64,000 nt of DNA, from the NCBI GenBank assembly GCA_002238825.1, contig MPNC01000001.1:62001-126000 (forward strand), read 5' to 3'. A program made the translations under genes and the position numbers. Below, in pieces: positions 17,164 to 25,766 of this stretch. The stretch comes from SAR202 cluster bacterium bin87 (GTDB lineage: Bacteria; Chloroflexota; Dehalococcoidia; Lucifugimonadales; UBA3495). The notes under the pieces were generated by a model. The model was given only the letters and a program-made list of their open reading frames with translations, searched no databases and was not told where the DNA came from. Each line of letters opens with the position of its first letter. The first letter of the stretch is position 1.

Positions 17164-18213
17164 ATGCATTTCGGCATGTTCATGCAGTTTGAAACCCGCC
17201 CGGGAGGAAGCCAATCCGGAGCGTTCTCCGAAGGGTTCGAACTGGTCGATACCGCCGAAGAATGCGGACTGGACGGCGCCTGGCTGGCCGAGATGCATTT
17301 CACCCCGGACCGGTCGGTGCTCTCTTCTCCCATCACCATCGCCAGCAGCATCGCGACGCGGACACGCCGGCTGCGAATCGGTATGGCGGTGTATGTCCTG
17401 CCGCTGAACAACCCACTTCGGATCGCCGAGGAAGTCGCCACCGTCGACCAGATCAGCGAGGGCAGGTTCGATTTCGGCATTGGACGCAGCGGGTTTGCCC
17501 GGTCCTACGATATCTACGGCGTGCCCTACAACGAGAGCCGAGACCGTTTTCGCGAAGCGCTGGAAATCATCCTTCAGGCCTGGGAGGGCGAGCCCTTCTC
17601 CTACGATGGGGATTATTACCAGGTGGCCAACGCCACCGTCGCGCCCCTGCCTTACCAGCGTCCGCACCCGCCGTTCCGGATGGCGGCCACCACGGCCGAG
17701 ACGTTCCCCCGCGCCGGCGCCGATGGCTACCCGATTTTCGTCGGCCTGCGCGGCATGGACGTACCGGAACTACGGGAGAACCTCAAAACATATCGGGCCG
17801 CGTGGAAGGCGGTAGGACATCCCGGGGAAGGCGACGTATCCCTGCGCGTGCCGGTCTATGTCGGCCTGACCGAAACTGACGCGATCGAGGAACCCTTCGA
17901 AAGCATCCAGGCCTATTTTGGCCGCATGGGCCGCCTCTACGCCGCCGATTCCGGTTCGGCCGGCATCCAGGCGACGGAGCTGCGTGACCAACGGGGCGCC
18001 CGTCTCTCCGCTCTATCCTACGATGACATCCTTGCGACCAAGGTGGCCTTCGGCACTCCCGCCGGGTTGGTTGACCGCTTCACCGAGTTGCGGGAAGAAC
18101 TCGGCCTGGATGGCGTAGTGGCGGAACTCAACGCCGGCGGCATGATCCCCCACGACGTTGTTGTGCGTAACATCCGCCTGTTGACCGAGAAAGTTATGCC
18201 GGCGTTCAAGTGA
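17164..18213 (+). CDS. LLM-class (luciferase-like) flavin-dependent oxidoreductase
   Basis: A 349-residue bacterial-luciferase-like monooxygenase or reductase using FMNH2 or F420. The ATG at 17164 begins MHFGMFMQFETR, the usual first strand of the barrel, and AGAGGA lies upstream. Family marks: GLDGAWLAEMHF (near 38-49), SSPITIASSIATRTRRLRIG, PLNNPLRIAEEVATVDQIS, GRFDFGIGRSGF and PHPPFRMAATTAETF. It is the first of five co-directional genes through 22121. Substrate and cofactor choice are not determinable from sequence; marine Chloroflexota carry many such paralogues thought to act on recalcitrant organic matter. Confidence 0.9.
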   Translation: MHFGMFMQFETRPGGSQSGAFSEGFELVDTAEECGLDGAWLAEMHFTPDRSVLSSPITIASSIATRTRRLRIGMAVYVLPLNNPLRIAEEVATVDQISEGRFDFGIGRSGFARSYDIYGVPYNESRDRFREALEIILQAWEGEPFSYDGDYYQVANATVAPLPYQRPHPPFRMAATTAETFPRAGADGYPIFVGLRGMDVPELRENLKTYRAAWKAVGHPGEGDVSLRVPVYVGLTETDAIEEPFESIQAYFGRMGRLYAADSGSAGIQATELRDQRGARLSALSYDDILATKVAFGTPAGLVDRFTELREELGLDGVVAELNAGGMIPHDVVVRNIRLLTEKVMPAFK

Positions 18214-18252
18214 ACCGCGCCGGCGCATTCGATTTGAAGAGGTGACCAAACC

Positions 18253-19242
18253 ATGAAAGTCGCTATCCTCGATGACTATCAGAGCGTTGCCTCCGGCATG
18301 GCCGATTGGTCGAGCCTCCCCGAGGGGATAGAGGTCACCTTTTTCAGTGATCATCTGGCCGACGACGATGCGTTGGCGACGCGGCTGGCCGACTTCGACA
18401 TTGTGATGGGCATGCGGGAACGCACCGCATTTCCGCGATCTCTGCTGGAACGGCTGCCCAATCTGCGCTGCCTGATCACCACCGGAGCGCGCAACGCCTC
18501 GTTTGACACTGACGCGGCCACCGACCTGGGGATCACCGTTTGCGGCACCCCCGGCCAGGGAGAGGGTCCCACCGAACTGACCTGGGGCCTGATCATCGGA
18601 CTGATGCGCCGCATCGCCGAGGAGGACCGGGCCACCCGCGACCAGGGAAAGTGGGGCATCCACGTTGGCTCGAGCCTTCAGGGCAAGACGCTGGCGCTGC
18701 TGGGGCTGGGGCACATCGGCTCGCTGGTCGCCCGCGTCGGCAACGCCTTCGACATGCGGGTCATCGCGTGGAGCCAGAACCTCACGGCGGAACGGGCCGC
18801 GGAGTGCCACGCGACTCTGGTGGACAAAGACACCCTGTTCGCCGAGGGCGACGTGGTGTCGGTCCACGTCCGCCTGAGCGACCGCACCCGCGGACTGGTG
18901 GGGGCACACGAAATCGACCTGATGAAATCGTCGGCGATCCTGGTCAACATCTCCCGGGGTCCCATCGTCGATGAGGCGGCGCTGGTGGACGCGTTGCAGC
19001 GAAATGCCATCGGCGGCGCCGCGCTGGACACCTTCGACGTGGAACCTCTGCCCGTTGGCCATCCCTTCCTTACCCTGGACAACACGCTGATCACTCCCCA
19101 CGTCGGATATGTCACCCAGGAAGGGTATCGCGCTTTCTACTCCGGCGTCGTCGAGAACATCCGCGCCTTCGCCTCCGGGGAGGCGATTCGGGTGATCAAC
19201 TCCGATGTACTCCAATCGCCCAATCTGCGCGGCCCGGCCTGA
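18253..19242 (+). CDS. D-2-hydroxyacid dehydrogenase
   Basis: A 329-residue NAD-dependent dehydrogenase of the SerA/glyoxylate-reductase family. The Rossmann motif GLGHIG lies near 151-156 and the catalytic residues in family order: Arg in VHVRLSDRT near 206, Glu in the DTFDVEPLP region near 260, His in PHVGYVT near 282. The N-terminal substrate domain has LRCLITTGARNASFD. Expected reaction: reversible reduction of a 2-keto acid to a D-2-hydroxy acid. AGAGGTGACC precedes the ATG, 39 bases after the luciferase-like gene. Confidence 0.92.
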   Translation: MKVAILDDYQSVASGMADWSSLPEGIEVTFFSDHLADDDALATRLADFDIVMGMRERTAFPRSLLERLPNLRCLITTGARNASFDTDAATDLGITVCGTPGQGEGPTELTWGLIIGLMRRIAEEDRATRDQGKWGIHVGSSLQGKTLALLGLGHIGSLVARVGNAFDMRVIAWSQNLTAERAAECHATLVDKDTLFAEGDVVSVHVRLSDRTRGLVGAHEIDLMKSSAILVNISRGPIVDEAALVDALQRNAIGGAALDTFDVEPLPVGHPFLTLDNTLITPHVGYVTQEGYRAFYSGVVENIRAFASGEAIRVINSDVLQSPNLRGPA

Positions 19243-19271
19243 CACCGGCCGCCCATCAGGAGACTACCCCA

Positions 19272-20243
19272 ATGAAAGCCCTGCGCATCGAAGAATACGG
19301 CAGTGTCGAGGTCTTGGAGTGGAAGGACACGCCTGAGCCCACGCCCAGTCCGCACCAGGTGCTGATCAAGGTCGACGCGGCCGGCGTCAACTACGCCGAC
19401 ATCATGCGCCGCCAGGGGAATTACCCGGGTCCCGACCTGCCGGCCACCCTGGGACTGGAAGCGGCGGGAACCATCACCGCGCTGGGCTCGGACGTAACCG
19501 ACGGCCGCTTGGCGGTGGGGCAACGGGTTATGGCCATGGGCCCCCAAGGCCAGGCGGAATCCGTGGCCGTCAATCACAATTTCGTTTTCCCTTATCCGGA
19601 CGGCATCGACCCGATCCACGCCGGCGGCATGCCCATTACCTTCCTGACCTCGTACCATCTGCTGAAGTCGCGCGGCCAGATGCAGCCTGGAGACACTGTT
19701 CTGATCCAGGCCGGCGCGTCCGGCGTAGGCACTGTGGCCATCCAGCTGGCGAAAGAGTGGGGCGCGCGCGTGGTTGCGACCGCCTCGACCCAGGACAAGC
19801 TGGACCTCTGCCGTTCCCTGGGCGCCGATGTCACCATCAACTATACGGAGTCGGACTTCGAGGATGAGGTGAAGGACCTGACCGACGGTCGCGGCGTCGC
19901 GCTGGTGCTGGAATGCGTGGGCGGTCCGGTGCTGGAAAAGTCGGTGCGCTGCGTTGCCTCCTACGGCCGGGTGGTCAGCTACGGCAACGCCAGTGGCCAA
20001 CCGGCCAACCTGGCGGCCGCCGACATCACCACCGTCAATCGCACCGTCATCGGGTTCAGCATGGGGCGATCGCCCATCGGCTCCCTGGACCATCAGGGGG
20101 CGATGAACGATCTGATCCCCATGATCATTGACGGCCGGCTCAAGCTGATCGTCGACCGCGTCATACCGATGTCGGAGGCGGGAAATGCCCATCTGCACCT
20201 GGCCTCGCGGGGCACCCGCGGCAAGGTGATCCTGACCCCGTGA
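19272..20243 (+). CDS. Quinone oxidoreductase-like MDR (zeta-crystallin type)
   Basis: A 323-residue medium-chain dehydrogenase/reductase without the structural-zinc cysteine cluster, of the NADPH:quinone oxidoreductase class. Marks: AAGVNYADIMRRQGNYP (36-52), GLEAAGTI, the nucleotide-binding IQAGASGVGTVAIQLAKEWG near 148-167, and the C-terminal ASRGTRGKVILTP. It should reduce quinones or enones with NADPH. AGGAGA precedes the ATG, and the stop overlaps the GTG start of the methyltransferase (GTGA), so the two are translationally coupled. Confidence 0.92.
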   Translation: MKALRIEEYGSVEVLEWKDTPEPTPSPHQVLIKVDAAGVNYADIMRRQGNYPGPDLPATLGLEAAGTITALGSDVTDGRLAVGQRVMAMGPQGQAESVAVNHNFVFPYPDGIDPIHAGGMPITFLTSYHLLKSRGQMQPGDTVLIQAGASGVGTVAIQLAKEWGARVVATASTQDKLDLCRSLGADVTINYTESDFEDEVKDLTDGRGVALVLECVGGPVLEKSVRCVASYGRVVSYGNASGQPANLAAADITTVNRTVIGFSMGRSPIGSLDHQGAMNDLIPMIIDGRLKLIVDRVIPMSEAGNAHLHLASRGTRGKVILTP

Positions 20244-21079
20244 GCTCTGCCGCCGAGCGCTACGCCGCCGTCCACGACGCGGCCCTGGCGGCGCGTCGGT
20301 TCGCCGACCACCGTCGCCGAACCGACCACTGGGCCGACCTGGCAGATCAGTTCCGCCTGGACCCCCACCGTCCGTGGGACAAAAACCTGCAGGCCATTGC
20401 GCGATACCTGCAGCCGACGGATGTGCTGCTCGACGTCGGGGGCGGGGCCGGCCGCGTATCCCTCCCGCTGGCCGGACAGGTACGACAGGTCGTGCTGGCG
20501 GAGCCATCCGAGAGCATGCGGGGCCAGTTCATCCAGTCGCGCGACGGGGCGGGGATCACCAACGCACGCGTATCACCCGACTGGTGGCTGGACTCGGCCG
20601 AGACCGGCGATGTGGCCATCACGTCGGACGTGGTCTACTTCGTGCGCGACATCGTACCCTTTCTGGCCAAACTGCATAATTCGGCGTCCCGGCGGGTGAT
20701 CATTTGCATCTGGCGACCCACGCCCGGCGATATGGACAACGAACTGCGACGCCTGCTCTTCGACGAACGGCCCGCTCCCTGGCCGGGTCTGCCCGAGTTG
20801 GCGGCCGTGTTGTGGGAGATGGGGTTGCTGCCCGACATACAGGTCATCCAACAACAACCGTGGTGGATTCCCGAAGCAGCTGGTGGCCTGTCCGCGAGCC
20901 AGGCGGTGGAATTGACGATGGGTAGACTGGAGCGCGACGACGAGCCCACCCGTGCGCTCATCGAGAGCAACTTTGACCGGCTGTTCGAACGCGGTTCCAC
21001 AGGCTTGAGCCCACGGTGGCTGAGCGACGCGCGCGAGGTGATGATCACGTGGGAGACCCACGGAAAGCAACTGGATTGA
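20240..21079 (+). CDS. Class I SAM-dependent methyltransferase
   Basis: A 279-residue methyltransferase with motif I, LLDVGGGAGRVSLPLAG, at about 63-79, an acidic residue at the end of the next strand (LAEPSE), and a post-I region ending in VVYFVRDIVPFL. It starts at GTG 20240, overlapping the previous stop. The acceptor substrate is unknown; the context (two luciferase-like oxidoreductases and two dehydrogenases) suggests modification of a small molecule. Its stop codon falls inside a three-fold 18-base tandem repeat. Confidence 0.85.
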   Translation: MSSAAERYAAVHDAALAARRFADHRRRTDHWADLADQFRLDPHRPWDKNLQAIARYLQPTDVLLDVGGGAGRVSLPLAGQVRQVVLAEPSESMRGQFIQSRDGAGITNARVSPDWWLDSAETGDVAITSDVVYFVRDIVPFLAKLHNSASRRVIICIWRPTPGDMDNELRRLLFDERPAPWPGLPELAAVLWEMGLLPDIQVIQQQPWWIPEAAGGLSASQAVELTMGRLERDDEPTRALIESNFDRLFERGSTGLSPRWLSDAREVMITWETHGKQLD

Positions 21080-21127
21080 ACCAGAGCTGTCGATTGAACG
21101 GGAGCTCTTGATTGAACGGGAGCACGC
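21074..21127 (+). repeat. 18-bp tandem repeat, three units, carrying ribosome-site sequence
   Basis: Three head-to-tail copies (21074, 21092, 21110) of a unit starting GATTGAAC and containing GGGAG or AGAG. The first copy contains the stop of the methyltransferase; the third supplies the GGGAG in front of the ATG at 21129. Confidence 0.85.
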
Positions 21128-21128
21128 A

Positions 21129-22121
21129 ATGGACCGTATCGGAGTAGCCTTTGCCGGAGGCGGCATGACGCCGCCCGAGATCGTCGAATGCGTTCAATTG
21201 GCCGAGGAACTCGGCTACGAGTCAGCCTGGGTCGCCGAGGGGCACGGGGGCGACCAGTTTTCCATCCTCACCGCGTGCGCGCTTGCGACGTCGCGGATAG
21301 GACTGGGGACCAGCATCAGCAGCGTTTACGTTCGCAGCGCACCCACAATTGCGATGGCTGCGGCGTGCGTGGACCATTTCTCCAACGGCCGCTTCATCCT
21401 CGGGTTGGGCAGCAGCCACAAGGTGCAGGTCGAGCCCGAGCACGGCCTGGAGTTCTCCGGTCCCATCCCCCGGGTTCGCGACACCGTGGACATCGTCCGC
21501 CGGCTGTTGCGCGACGGAGTGGTGACCGACTATCGGGGCGAGGCAATCAACATCGGCACCTTCGACCTGCACTTCCCAGCCTTCAAGCCGGAAATGCCCA
21601 TTTACCTGGCGGCGGTTTTCCCGAAGATGCTCGAGATCGCGGGAGAAATTAGCCAGGGGGTCCTGCTTACCTGGTGCACGCCGGAACACGCACGAACCGC
21701 CAGCGCGCACATCGCCGCCGGCGCGGCGCGAGCCGGGGTTGCGCCGGAAACGGTTGAGGTGGCGACCCTGGTTTCCGTGTCCGCGCCGGGCGCCGACGAT
21801 GGCGGCATGCGGCGAGTGGCCGCGACCTACGCCGGCCGGTTCCCCCGGTACCGTCGGTTGATGGCCGAGGCGGGTTTCGGGGACGAGGTTGAGGAGGTGC
21901 GGCGGGCCTGGCGATCCGGCGACATCGCGCTGGCCGAACGACTGGTCCCGGAAGGGCTGATCGAGCGCATGGCGCTGCCCACGGATTCGGGGGCCAGGCG
22001 GGAGAGGTTGGCCGAATACCGGGAAGCCGGCTTGACACTGCCGATCATCGCTCCCCGCGTATCCGGCCCCAACGCCGGCGCGGCCGCGAAGCAAATTATC
22101 CGCGAAAACGCGCCGGCATAG
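21129..22121 (+). CDS. LLM-class F420-dependent-type oxidoreductase
   Basis: A 330-residue luciferase-like barrel enzyme closer to the F420/methylene-tetrahydromethanopterin-reductase branch: MDRIGVAFAGG start, LAEELGYESAWVAEGHGGDQ near 24-43, RIGLGTSISSVYVRSAPTIA, GRFILGLGSSHK near 90-101, and the C-terminal PIIAPR. The ATG at 21129 follows the third repeat unit with GGGAG at proper spacing; an upstream in-frame TTG at 21108 would add seven residues. It is the last gene of the five-gene run. Cofactor (F420 or FMN) is an inference from family resemblance. Confidence 0.88.
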   Translation: MDRIGVAFAGGGMTPPEIVECVQLAEELGYESAWVAEGHGGDQFSILTACALATSRIGLGTSISSVYVRSAPTIAMAAACVDHFSNGRFILGLGSSHKVQVEPEHGLEFSGPIPRVRDTVDIVRRLLRDGVVTDYRGEAINIGTFDLHFPAFKPEMPIYLAAVFPKMLEIAGEISQGVLLTWCTPEHARTASAHIAAGAARAGVAPETVEVATLVSVSAPGADDGGMRRVAATYAGRFPRYRRLMAEAGFGDEVEEVRRAWRSGDIALAERLVPEGLIERMALPTDSGARRERLAEYREAGLTLPIIAPRVSGPNAGAAAKQIIRENAPA

Positions 22122-22143
22122 CTTTCCGGGAGACTCCGCCGCT

Positions 22144-22512
22144 TTATTGGTCCTCAGGCAGCCAGGGCGACCAAAGGGTGATGGGAATGGTCACCGAGAT
22201 GCGGGGCTGGTCGCCCACCACGGCCGTGGTATGGCCCTGGCCGGTGAGGTCGTCGGCCATCAGCACGTCACCGGCTCCGAAGCGGCGCTTGGTGCCGTCG
22301 CCGATGCCAACCTCCATTTCGCCGGCCAGCGTGATGACGTACTGGCGACGCGGGGCGGTGTGCCAGTCGGAGAAGTATCCCGGCTCGAATCGCCGGAAGT
22401 TCACGCCCGGCGTGACCTGCATGCCGCTGTGGATCGCGCGGTCACCGGGCAGGTCCAAATCTTCGAAATGGGTCTGGCCGTCGTCGCCAGTGTAGATGCG
22501 CACAAATTCCAT
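22144..22512 (-). CDS. Small cupin-domain protein
   Basis: A 122-residue single-domain cupin. The ATG at 22512 is preceded by AGGAGG, which settles the start; the open frame further upstream is not coding. The conserved strands read YFSDWHTAPRRQYVITLAG and MEVGIGDGTKRRFGAGDVLM, giving a possible His metal ligand, the typical Glu-rich strand and the GxGD turn, then GQGHTTAV with a second His. It may be a small-molecule dioxygenase, isomerase or sensor; no specific function can be assigned. It converges with the luciferase-like gene. Confidence 0.85.
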   Translation of the reverse strand: MEFVRIYTGDDGQTHFEDLDLPGDRAIHSGMQVTPGVNFRRFEPGYFSDWHTAPRRQYVITLAGEMEVGIGDGTKRRFGAGDVLMADDLTGQGHTTAVVGDQPRISVTIPITLWSPWLPEDQ

Positions 22513-22867
22513 GGAAGGTGCCTCCTGGTTCGAAATCGGGCCGACGACACTGGCCGGAGCGGATCCGAGCCGGCCGTCAAACCGCCGACATTCTAGCGCA
22601 TCACGCCGCGGATGGTGACGGCGTCCTCGGGTGATTGGCGCGCCGCGCGCCGCGTCACCCCGACCGACGGGCCGCCCAAGCTCCAGGGGTCGTCGCCATT
22701 GACGAAGGGATGAAACATTAGGACCGGGCGCTAAACCCGTTTCCTTGAGGCAACATGGACGGGCTGATCCTGGCGGGGGCGGGACGAAAGCAGCGCCGGG
22801 GTGTTTCTGGCAAGCCGCCATCCCCGGGTGTCCTTTGCGTCGCATATGCACTGAGCGAATACACGCA
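22513..22867. other. Intergenic spacer between cupin gene and speD promoter
   Basis: About 355 bases between divergent genes. I see no gene, tRNA or repeat in it; it should carry the upstream region of the cupin gene. Confidence 0.4.
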
Positions 22868-22896
22868 CTTGTATCAGCAGCCGGGATTGGGTAGAA
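22868..22896 (+). promoter_or_regulatory. sigma-70-type promoter of speD-speE
   Basis: TTGTAT and TAGAAT are separated by 17 bases, ending 78 bases before the speD start. No other good promoter is visible in front of the pair. Confidence 0.55.
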
Positions 22897-22974
22897 TCGT
22901 CGCCTGCTGTTCCCAAGGCGCCGTGCTGACCCGTAGCCCGGCCGGGCAGCCAATCCACACGGAGGAAAGGGTGA

Positions 22975-23364
22975 TTGGATGTACTAGGTACCCACGTGCT
23001 CCTGGAACTTAGAGATTGCGACCCCCAATTGCTCGATGACCTGGCCCATATCCGGCAGGAGATGTTGCGGGCGGCGTCGGCAGTCGAGGCTCACGTAGTC
23101 GGGGAGTCGTTTCATCAATTTACGCCTCAGGGCGTAACGGGCATTCTGTCCATCGCCGAATCCCACATTTCCATTCATACCTGGCCGGAGCACGGCTACG
23201 CGGCGGCGGACATCTTTACTTGCGGCGATCAAACGATGCCGGAACGCGCGGCGGCGGTGATGATTGAAGCGCTGGGCTGCCGTGATCCCGAGATCACACA
23301 AATCCGCCGCGGGCTCACGGGCGCGCATGTTGTAGAACTGCAACCGGCGCACCACCTCAGCTGA
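22975..23364 (+). CDS. speD: S-adenosylmethionine decarboxylase proenzyme
   Basis: A 129-residue class 1B AdoMet decarboxylase that cleaves itself to create a pyruvoyl group and makes decarboxylated AdoMet for spermidine synthesis. The processing and catalytic residues sit at exactly the family positions: S63 (AESHISIHTWPEHG), H68 and C83 (ADIFTCG). The start is TTG at 22975, with GGAGGA at good spacing and no in-frame ATG nearby; the second residue onward (DVLGTHVLLEL) matches the family N-terminus. It is followed 99 bases later by spermidine synthase. Confidence 0.95.
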   Translation: MDVLGTHVLLELRDCDPQLLDDLAHIRQEMLRAASAVEAHVVGESFHQFTPQGVTGILSIAESHISIHTWPEHGYAAADIFTCGDQTMPERAAAVMIEALGCRDPEITQIRRGLTGAHVVELQPAHHLS

Positions 23365-23463
23365 CGGCTACTCAAGCTCCATATCGAGCGACGGCCGCTC
23401 TGCCGGCCGTTTGAGTTCGGCCTGCTTGCTCCAGCCAGATCCCCGGTTCCTGAAGGAGTTCCG

Positions 23464-24393
23464 ATGGCCAGCTATCCGATGGAAGAAATCACCGGCAAAT
23501 GGGTGATCGAGACCGTGATGCCGGATCTGGCCATAATGCTGAAGGTCGACGAGGTAATCTATTCGGGGCACACCGGATACCAACGGGTTGAGGTGGTCCA
23601 TTCCGAGGTGTACGGGCGCAGCCTGCTGCTGGACGGCAAGACCCAGTCAACCGAACGGGACGAGCATATATACCACGAGTCCCTGGTTCATCCAGCCATG
23701 CTGATGCATCCCGACCCACGCCGGGTTTTCATCGGGGGCGGAGGCGAGGGCGGCACGCTGAGGGAAGCCCTGTCGCATCGGTCAGTGGAAAAGGTGACAA
23801 TGGTCGACCTGGACCGGCAGGTCGTAGAACTGTGCCGCCAACACCTGCCCCAGCATCACGGGGGAGCATTTGACGACGGGCGCACCGAGCTGGTGTTTGA
23901 CGATGCCCGCGGATATCTGGAGTCCACTGACCAGACCTTCGATGTGATGATCATGGACCTGGTTGATCCCCTGGAGGGCGGGCCGGCGTATCTCCTGTAC
24001 ACAGAGGAATACTACGAAATCGCCCGTGCCCGGTTGAACCCGGGCGGAATCCTGGTCACGCAGTCGGGCCCGGCCGGTTTCTTGAGCCTGCGCGAGTGCT
24101 TTACGACGATCTACAAAACGCTGGAAAGCATCTTCAGCCACACTGCCCCGTGCCAGGTCCACGTCCCGTCATTCGTTACGCTGTGGGGCTTCACTATCGG
24201 GTCGGACGCGCCCCTGCCTGATCTCGCAGCTTCTGACGTGGACCGCCGCATCGAAGAGCGGGTCGCGAAGACGTTGCAGCACTACGACGGGCAGAGCCAC
24301 GAGGCCATGTTCGCCCTCCCTCGGCACATACGGGATGGCATTGCGTCGGAAACGCGAATCAACCGGGACGATTCGCCGGTCTTCATGGTTTAG
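23464..24393 (+). CDS. speE: Polyamine aminopropyltransferase (spermidine synthase)
   Basis: A 309-residue spermidine synthase that transfers the aminopropyl group of decarboxylated AdoMet to putrescine or a similar amine. The N-terminal beta-hairpin domain (residues 1-60) is followed by the Rossmann-like core with GGGEGG (92-97), the acidic VDLDRQVVELCR near 116, DDARGYLE, and the catalytic MDLVDPLEGGPAYLLYT near 164-180. AAGGAG lies upstream. The operon with speD supplies both substrates' chemistry; the amine acceptor cannot be fixed from sequence. Confidence 0.95.
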   Translation: MASYPMEEITGKWVIETVMPDLAIMLKVDEVIYSGHTGYQRVEVVHSEVYGRSLLLDGKTQSTERDEHIYHESLVHPAMLMHPDPRRVFIGGGGEGGTLREALSHRSVEKVTMVDLDRQVVELCRQHLPQHHGGAFDDGRTELVFDDARGYLESTDQTFDVMIMDLVDPLEGGPAYLLYTEEYYEIARARLNPGGILVTQSGPAGFLSLRECFTTIYKTLESIFSHTAPCQVHVPSFVTLWGFTIGSDAPLPDLAASDVDRRIEERVAKTLQHYDGQSHEAMFALPRHIRDGIASETRINRDDSPVFMV

Positions 24394-24404
24394 ACGATTG
24401 ACCG

Positions 24405-24929
24405 TCAGGTCGCCGGCGGGGCGGGGTCTCCAGGTCCCAATTGAGCCGCCGCCAGTTCCGGGAAGTTGGCCAAAGGCAGGACCTCACCAGCCGTCTCCCA
24501 GCTGTCCACCAGATCTCTGATCGCATCGGGCACGCGCCTGGTGCCGCCCGTGTCGGCGTGGAACCCGACGTAGAACGCCTCGATGGTGGCGAGTGGCGCG
24601 TCGTCGGAGGCTCCGCCTTCCGTGAAGATGGCTACCTCCAACACGAGGCTGGTGTTTCCGATACGGGCGACCCGGGCCCGCAGGTCCAGCATTTCGTCCA
24701 CCCGGACCGGCGCCTTGTACTCGATGGTGACCTTTGCCACGGCGCTGTCGAAGTAGCCCGCTGCGGCGACGCGGTAGATGCTGAACCCCAGGTTCCGGAA
24801 GTATTCGGCCTGGGCGATTTCCAGCCAACCCAGGTAACTGCCGTTGAAGGCGATGCCCTGCGCGTCGCACTCCTGCCAGCGCACGCGCACGCCGATGCCA
24901 AAGCGGTAGTCCGATCGCAGTTGTGTCAT
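24405..24929 (-). CDS. 4HBT-type acyl-CoA thioesterase
   Basis: A 174-residue hotdog-fold thioesterase. The family motif around the catalytic Asp reads VRWQECDAQGIAFNGSYLGW (15-34) with D22, followed by TIEYKAPVRVDEMLDLRARV. It would hydrolyse an acyl- or aroyl-CoA. The ATG at 24929 starts one base after the trmD stop, with GGAGCGG in front; an upstream GTG at 24947 would overlap trmD and is less likely. The C-terminal tail of about 40 residues beyond the hotdog core is Pro/Ala rich. Confidence 0.88.
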   Translation of the reverse strand: MTQLRSDYRFGIGVRVRWQECDAQGIAFNGSYLGWLEIAQAEYFRNLGFSIYRVAAAGYFDSAVAKVTIEYKAPVRVDEMLDLRARVARIGNTSLVLEVAIFTEGGASDDAPLATIEAFYVGFHADTGGTRRVPDAIRDLVDSWETAGEVLPLANFPELAAAQLGPGDPAPPAT

Positions 24930-24930
24930 G

Positions 24931-25686
24931 TCAATCCGCCGCTCCACTCCAACCCAGGCTGGCCAGGAAGACCCGGTCGGAATTGGTCAGCGGCGCGGTG
25001 TTCAGCAGGTCGGGCCGCAGGCGCAGCGTCCGCTCCAGCGATTGCCGCCGCCGCCAGCGCTCGATGTCGGCATGGTTGCCGGATCGCAGCACCTCCGGCA
25101 CGTCCATACCTCGGAAATCGGCAGGGCGCGTGTATAACGGGTGTTGCAGCAGGCCCGAGGTGATGCTGTCGTGCTCCACGTTTTCCGCCGACCCAACCAC
25201 TTCCGGCACGAAGCGGGACACCGCGTCGATGATGACCATGGCCGCCAACTCGCCGCCGGTGAGAACGTAGTCGCCGATGGAGATTTCGTGGGTGACCAGA
25301 CTCTCTCGGATGCGTTCGTCAACGCCGGCATAGTGCCCGCAGATTAGGATCAGGCCCGGCGCGCTGGCAAACTCGTTCACCAGCTCCTGGTTCAGTATAT
25401 CGCCCTGGGGAGACGTGAGAGCCACCGGGGTGGCGGATCGTTGCTCGTCAGGGATATTGGCCAATGCAGTTTCCACCGCCGCGAACACGGGCTCCGGTTT
25501 CATCACCATGCCCGGGCCGCCCCCGAACTGGTAATCGTCGGCAGTCCCATGCCGGTCCGTCGCATACTCCCGTATGTCAACGGTTTCCAGGGAGACCAGC
25601 CCGCTGCGGACGGCGCGTCCCAGCACGCTGTACTCTTCGATGAACCGGAACGCGTCGGGGAAGAGCGTCAGGACGGTGAAACGCAT
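24931..25686 (-). CDS. trmD: tRNA (guanine-N1)-methyltransferase
   Basis: A 251-residue TrmD, which methylates G37 of tRNAs with GG at 36-37, such as tRNA-Pro and tRNA-Arg(CCG) encoded later in this window. It is a SPOUT trefoil-knot enzyme: [13 protein letters not shown] start, [29 protein letters not shown] and [13 protein letters not shown] (knot region), then the C-terminal domain with [12 protein letters not shown]. The ATG at 25686 gives the standard family start. It is unusual that the usual ribosomal neighbours (rpsP, rplS) are absent; it pairs with a thioesterase. Confidence 0.97.
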   Translation of the reverse strand: MRFTVLTLFPDAFRFIEEYSVLGRAVRSGLVSLETVDIREYATDRHGTADDYQFGGGPGMVMKPEPVFAAVETALANIPDEQRSATPVALTSPQGDILNQELVNEFASAPGLILICGHYAGVDERIRESLVTHEISIGDYVLTGGELAAMVIIDAVSRFVPEVVGSAENVEHDSITSGLLQHPLYTRPADFRGMDVPEVLRSGNHADIERWRRRQSLERTLRLRPDLLNTAPLTNSDRVFLASLGWSGAAD

Positions 25687-25766
25687 CGGAAATGACAGCG
25701 GGCGGCACTCCATCGGCCTCTGTGGCCCGCACCGCCCTTGTTGCACGGGATCAGTCTTGATTGCTA

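Noticed and set aside
18013-19245. 410-codon open frame antisense to the D-2-hydroxyacid dehydrogenase
   Set aside because: Long open frames opposite GC-rich genes are expected from codon bias; the plus-strand protein has clear motifs and this one has none.
22513-22953. N-terminal extension of the cupin gene
   Set aside because: AGGAGG stands before the ATG at 22512, and the upstream translation is low-quality.
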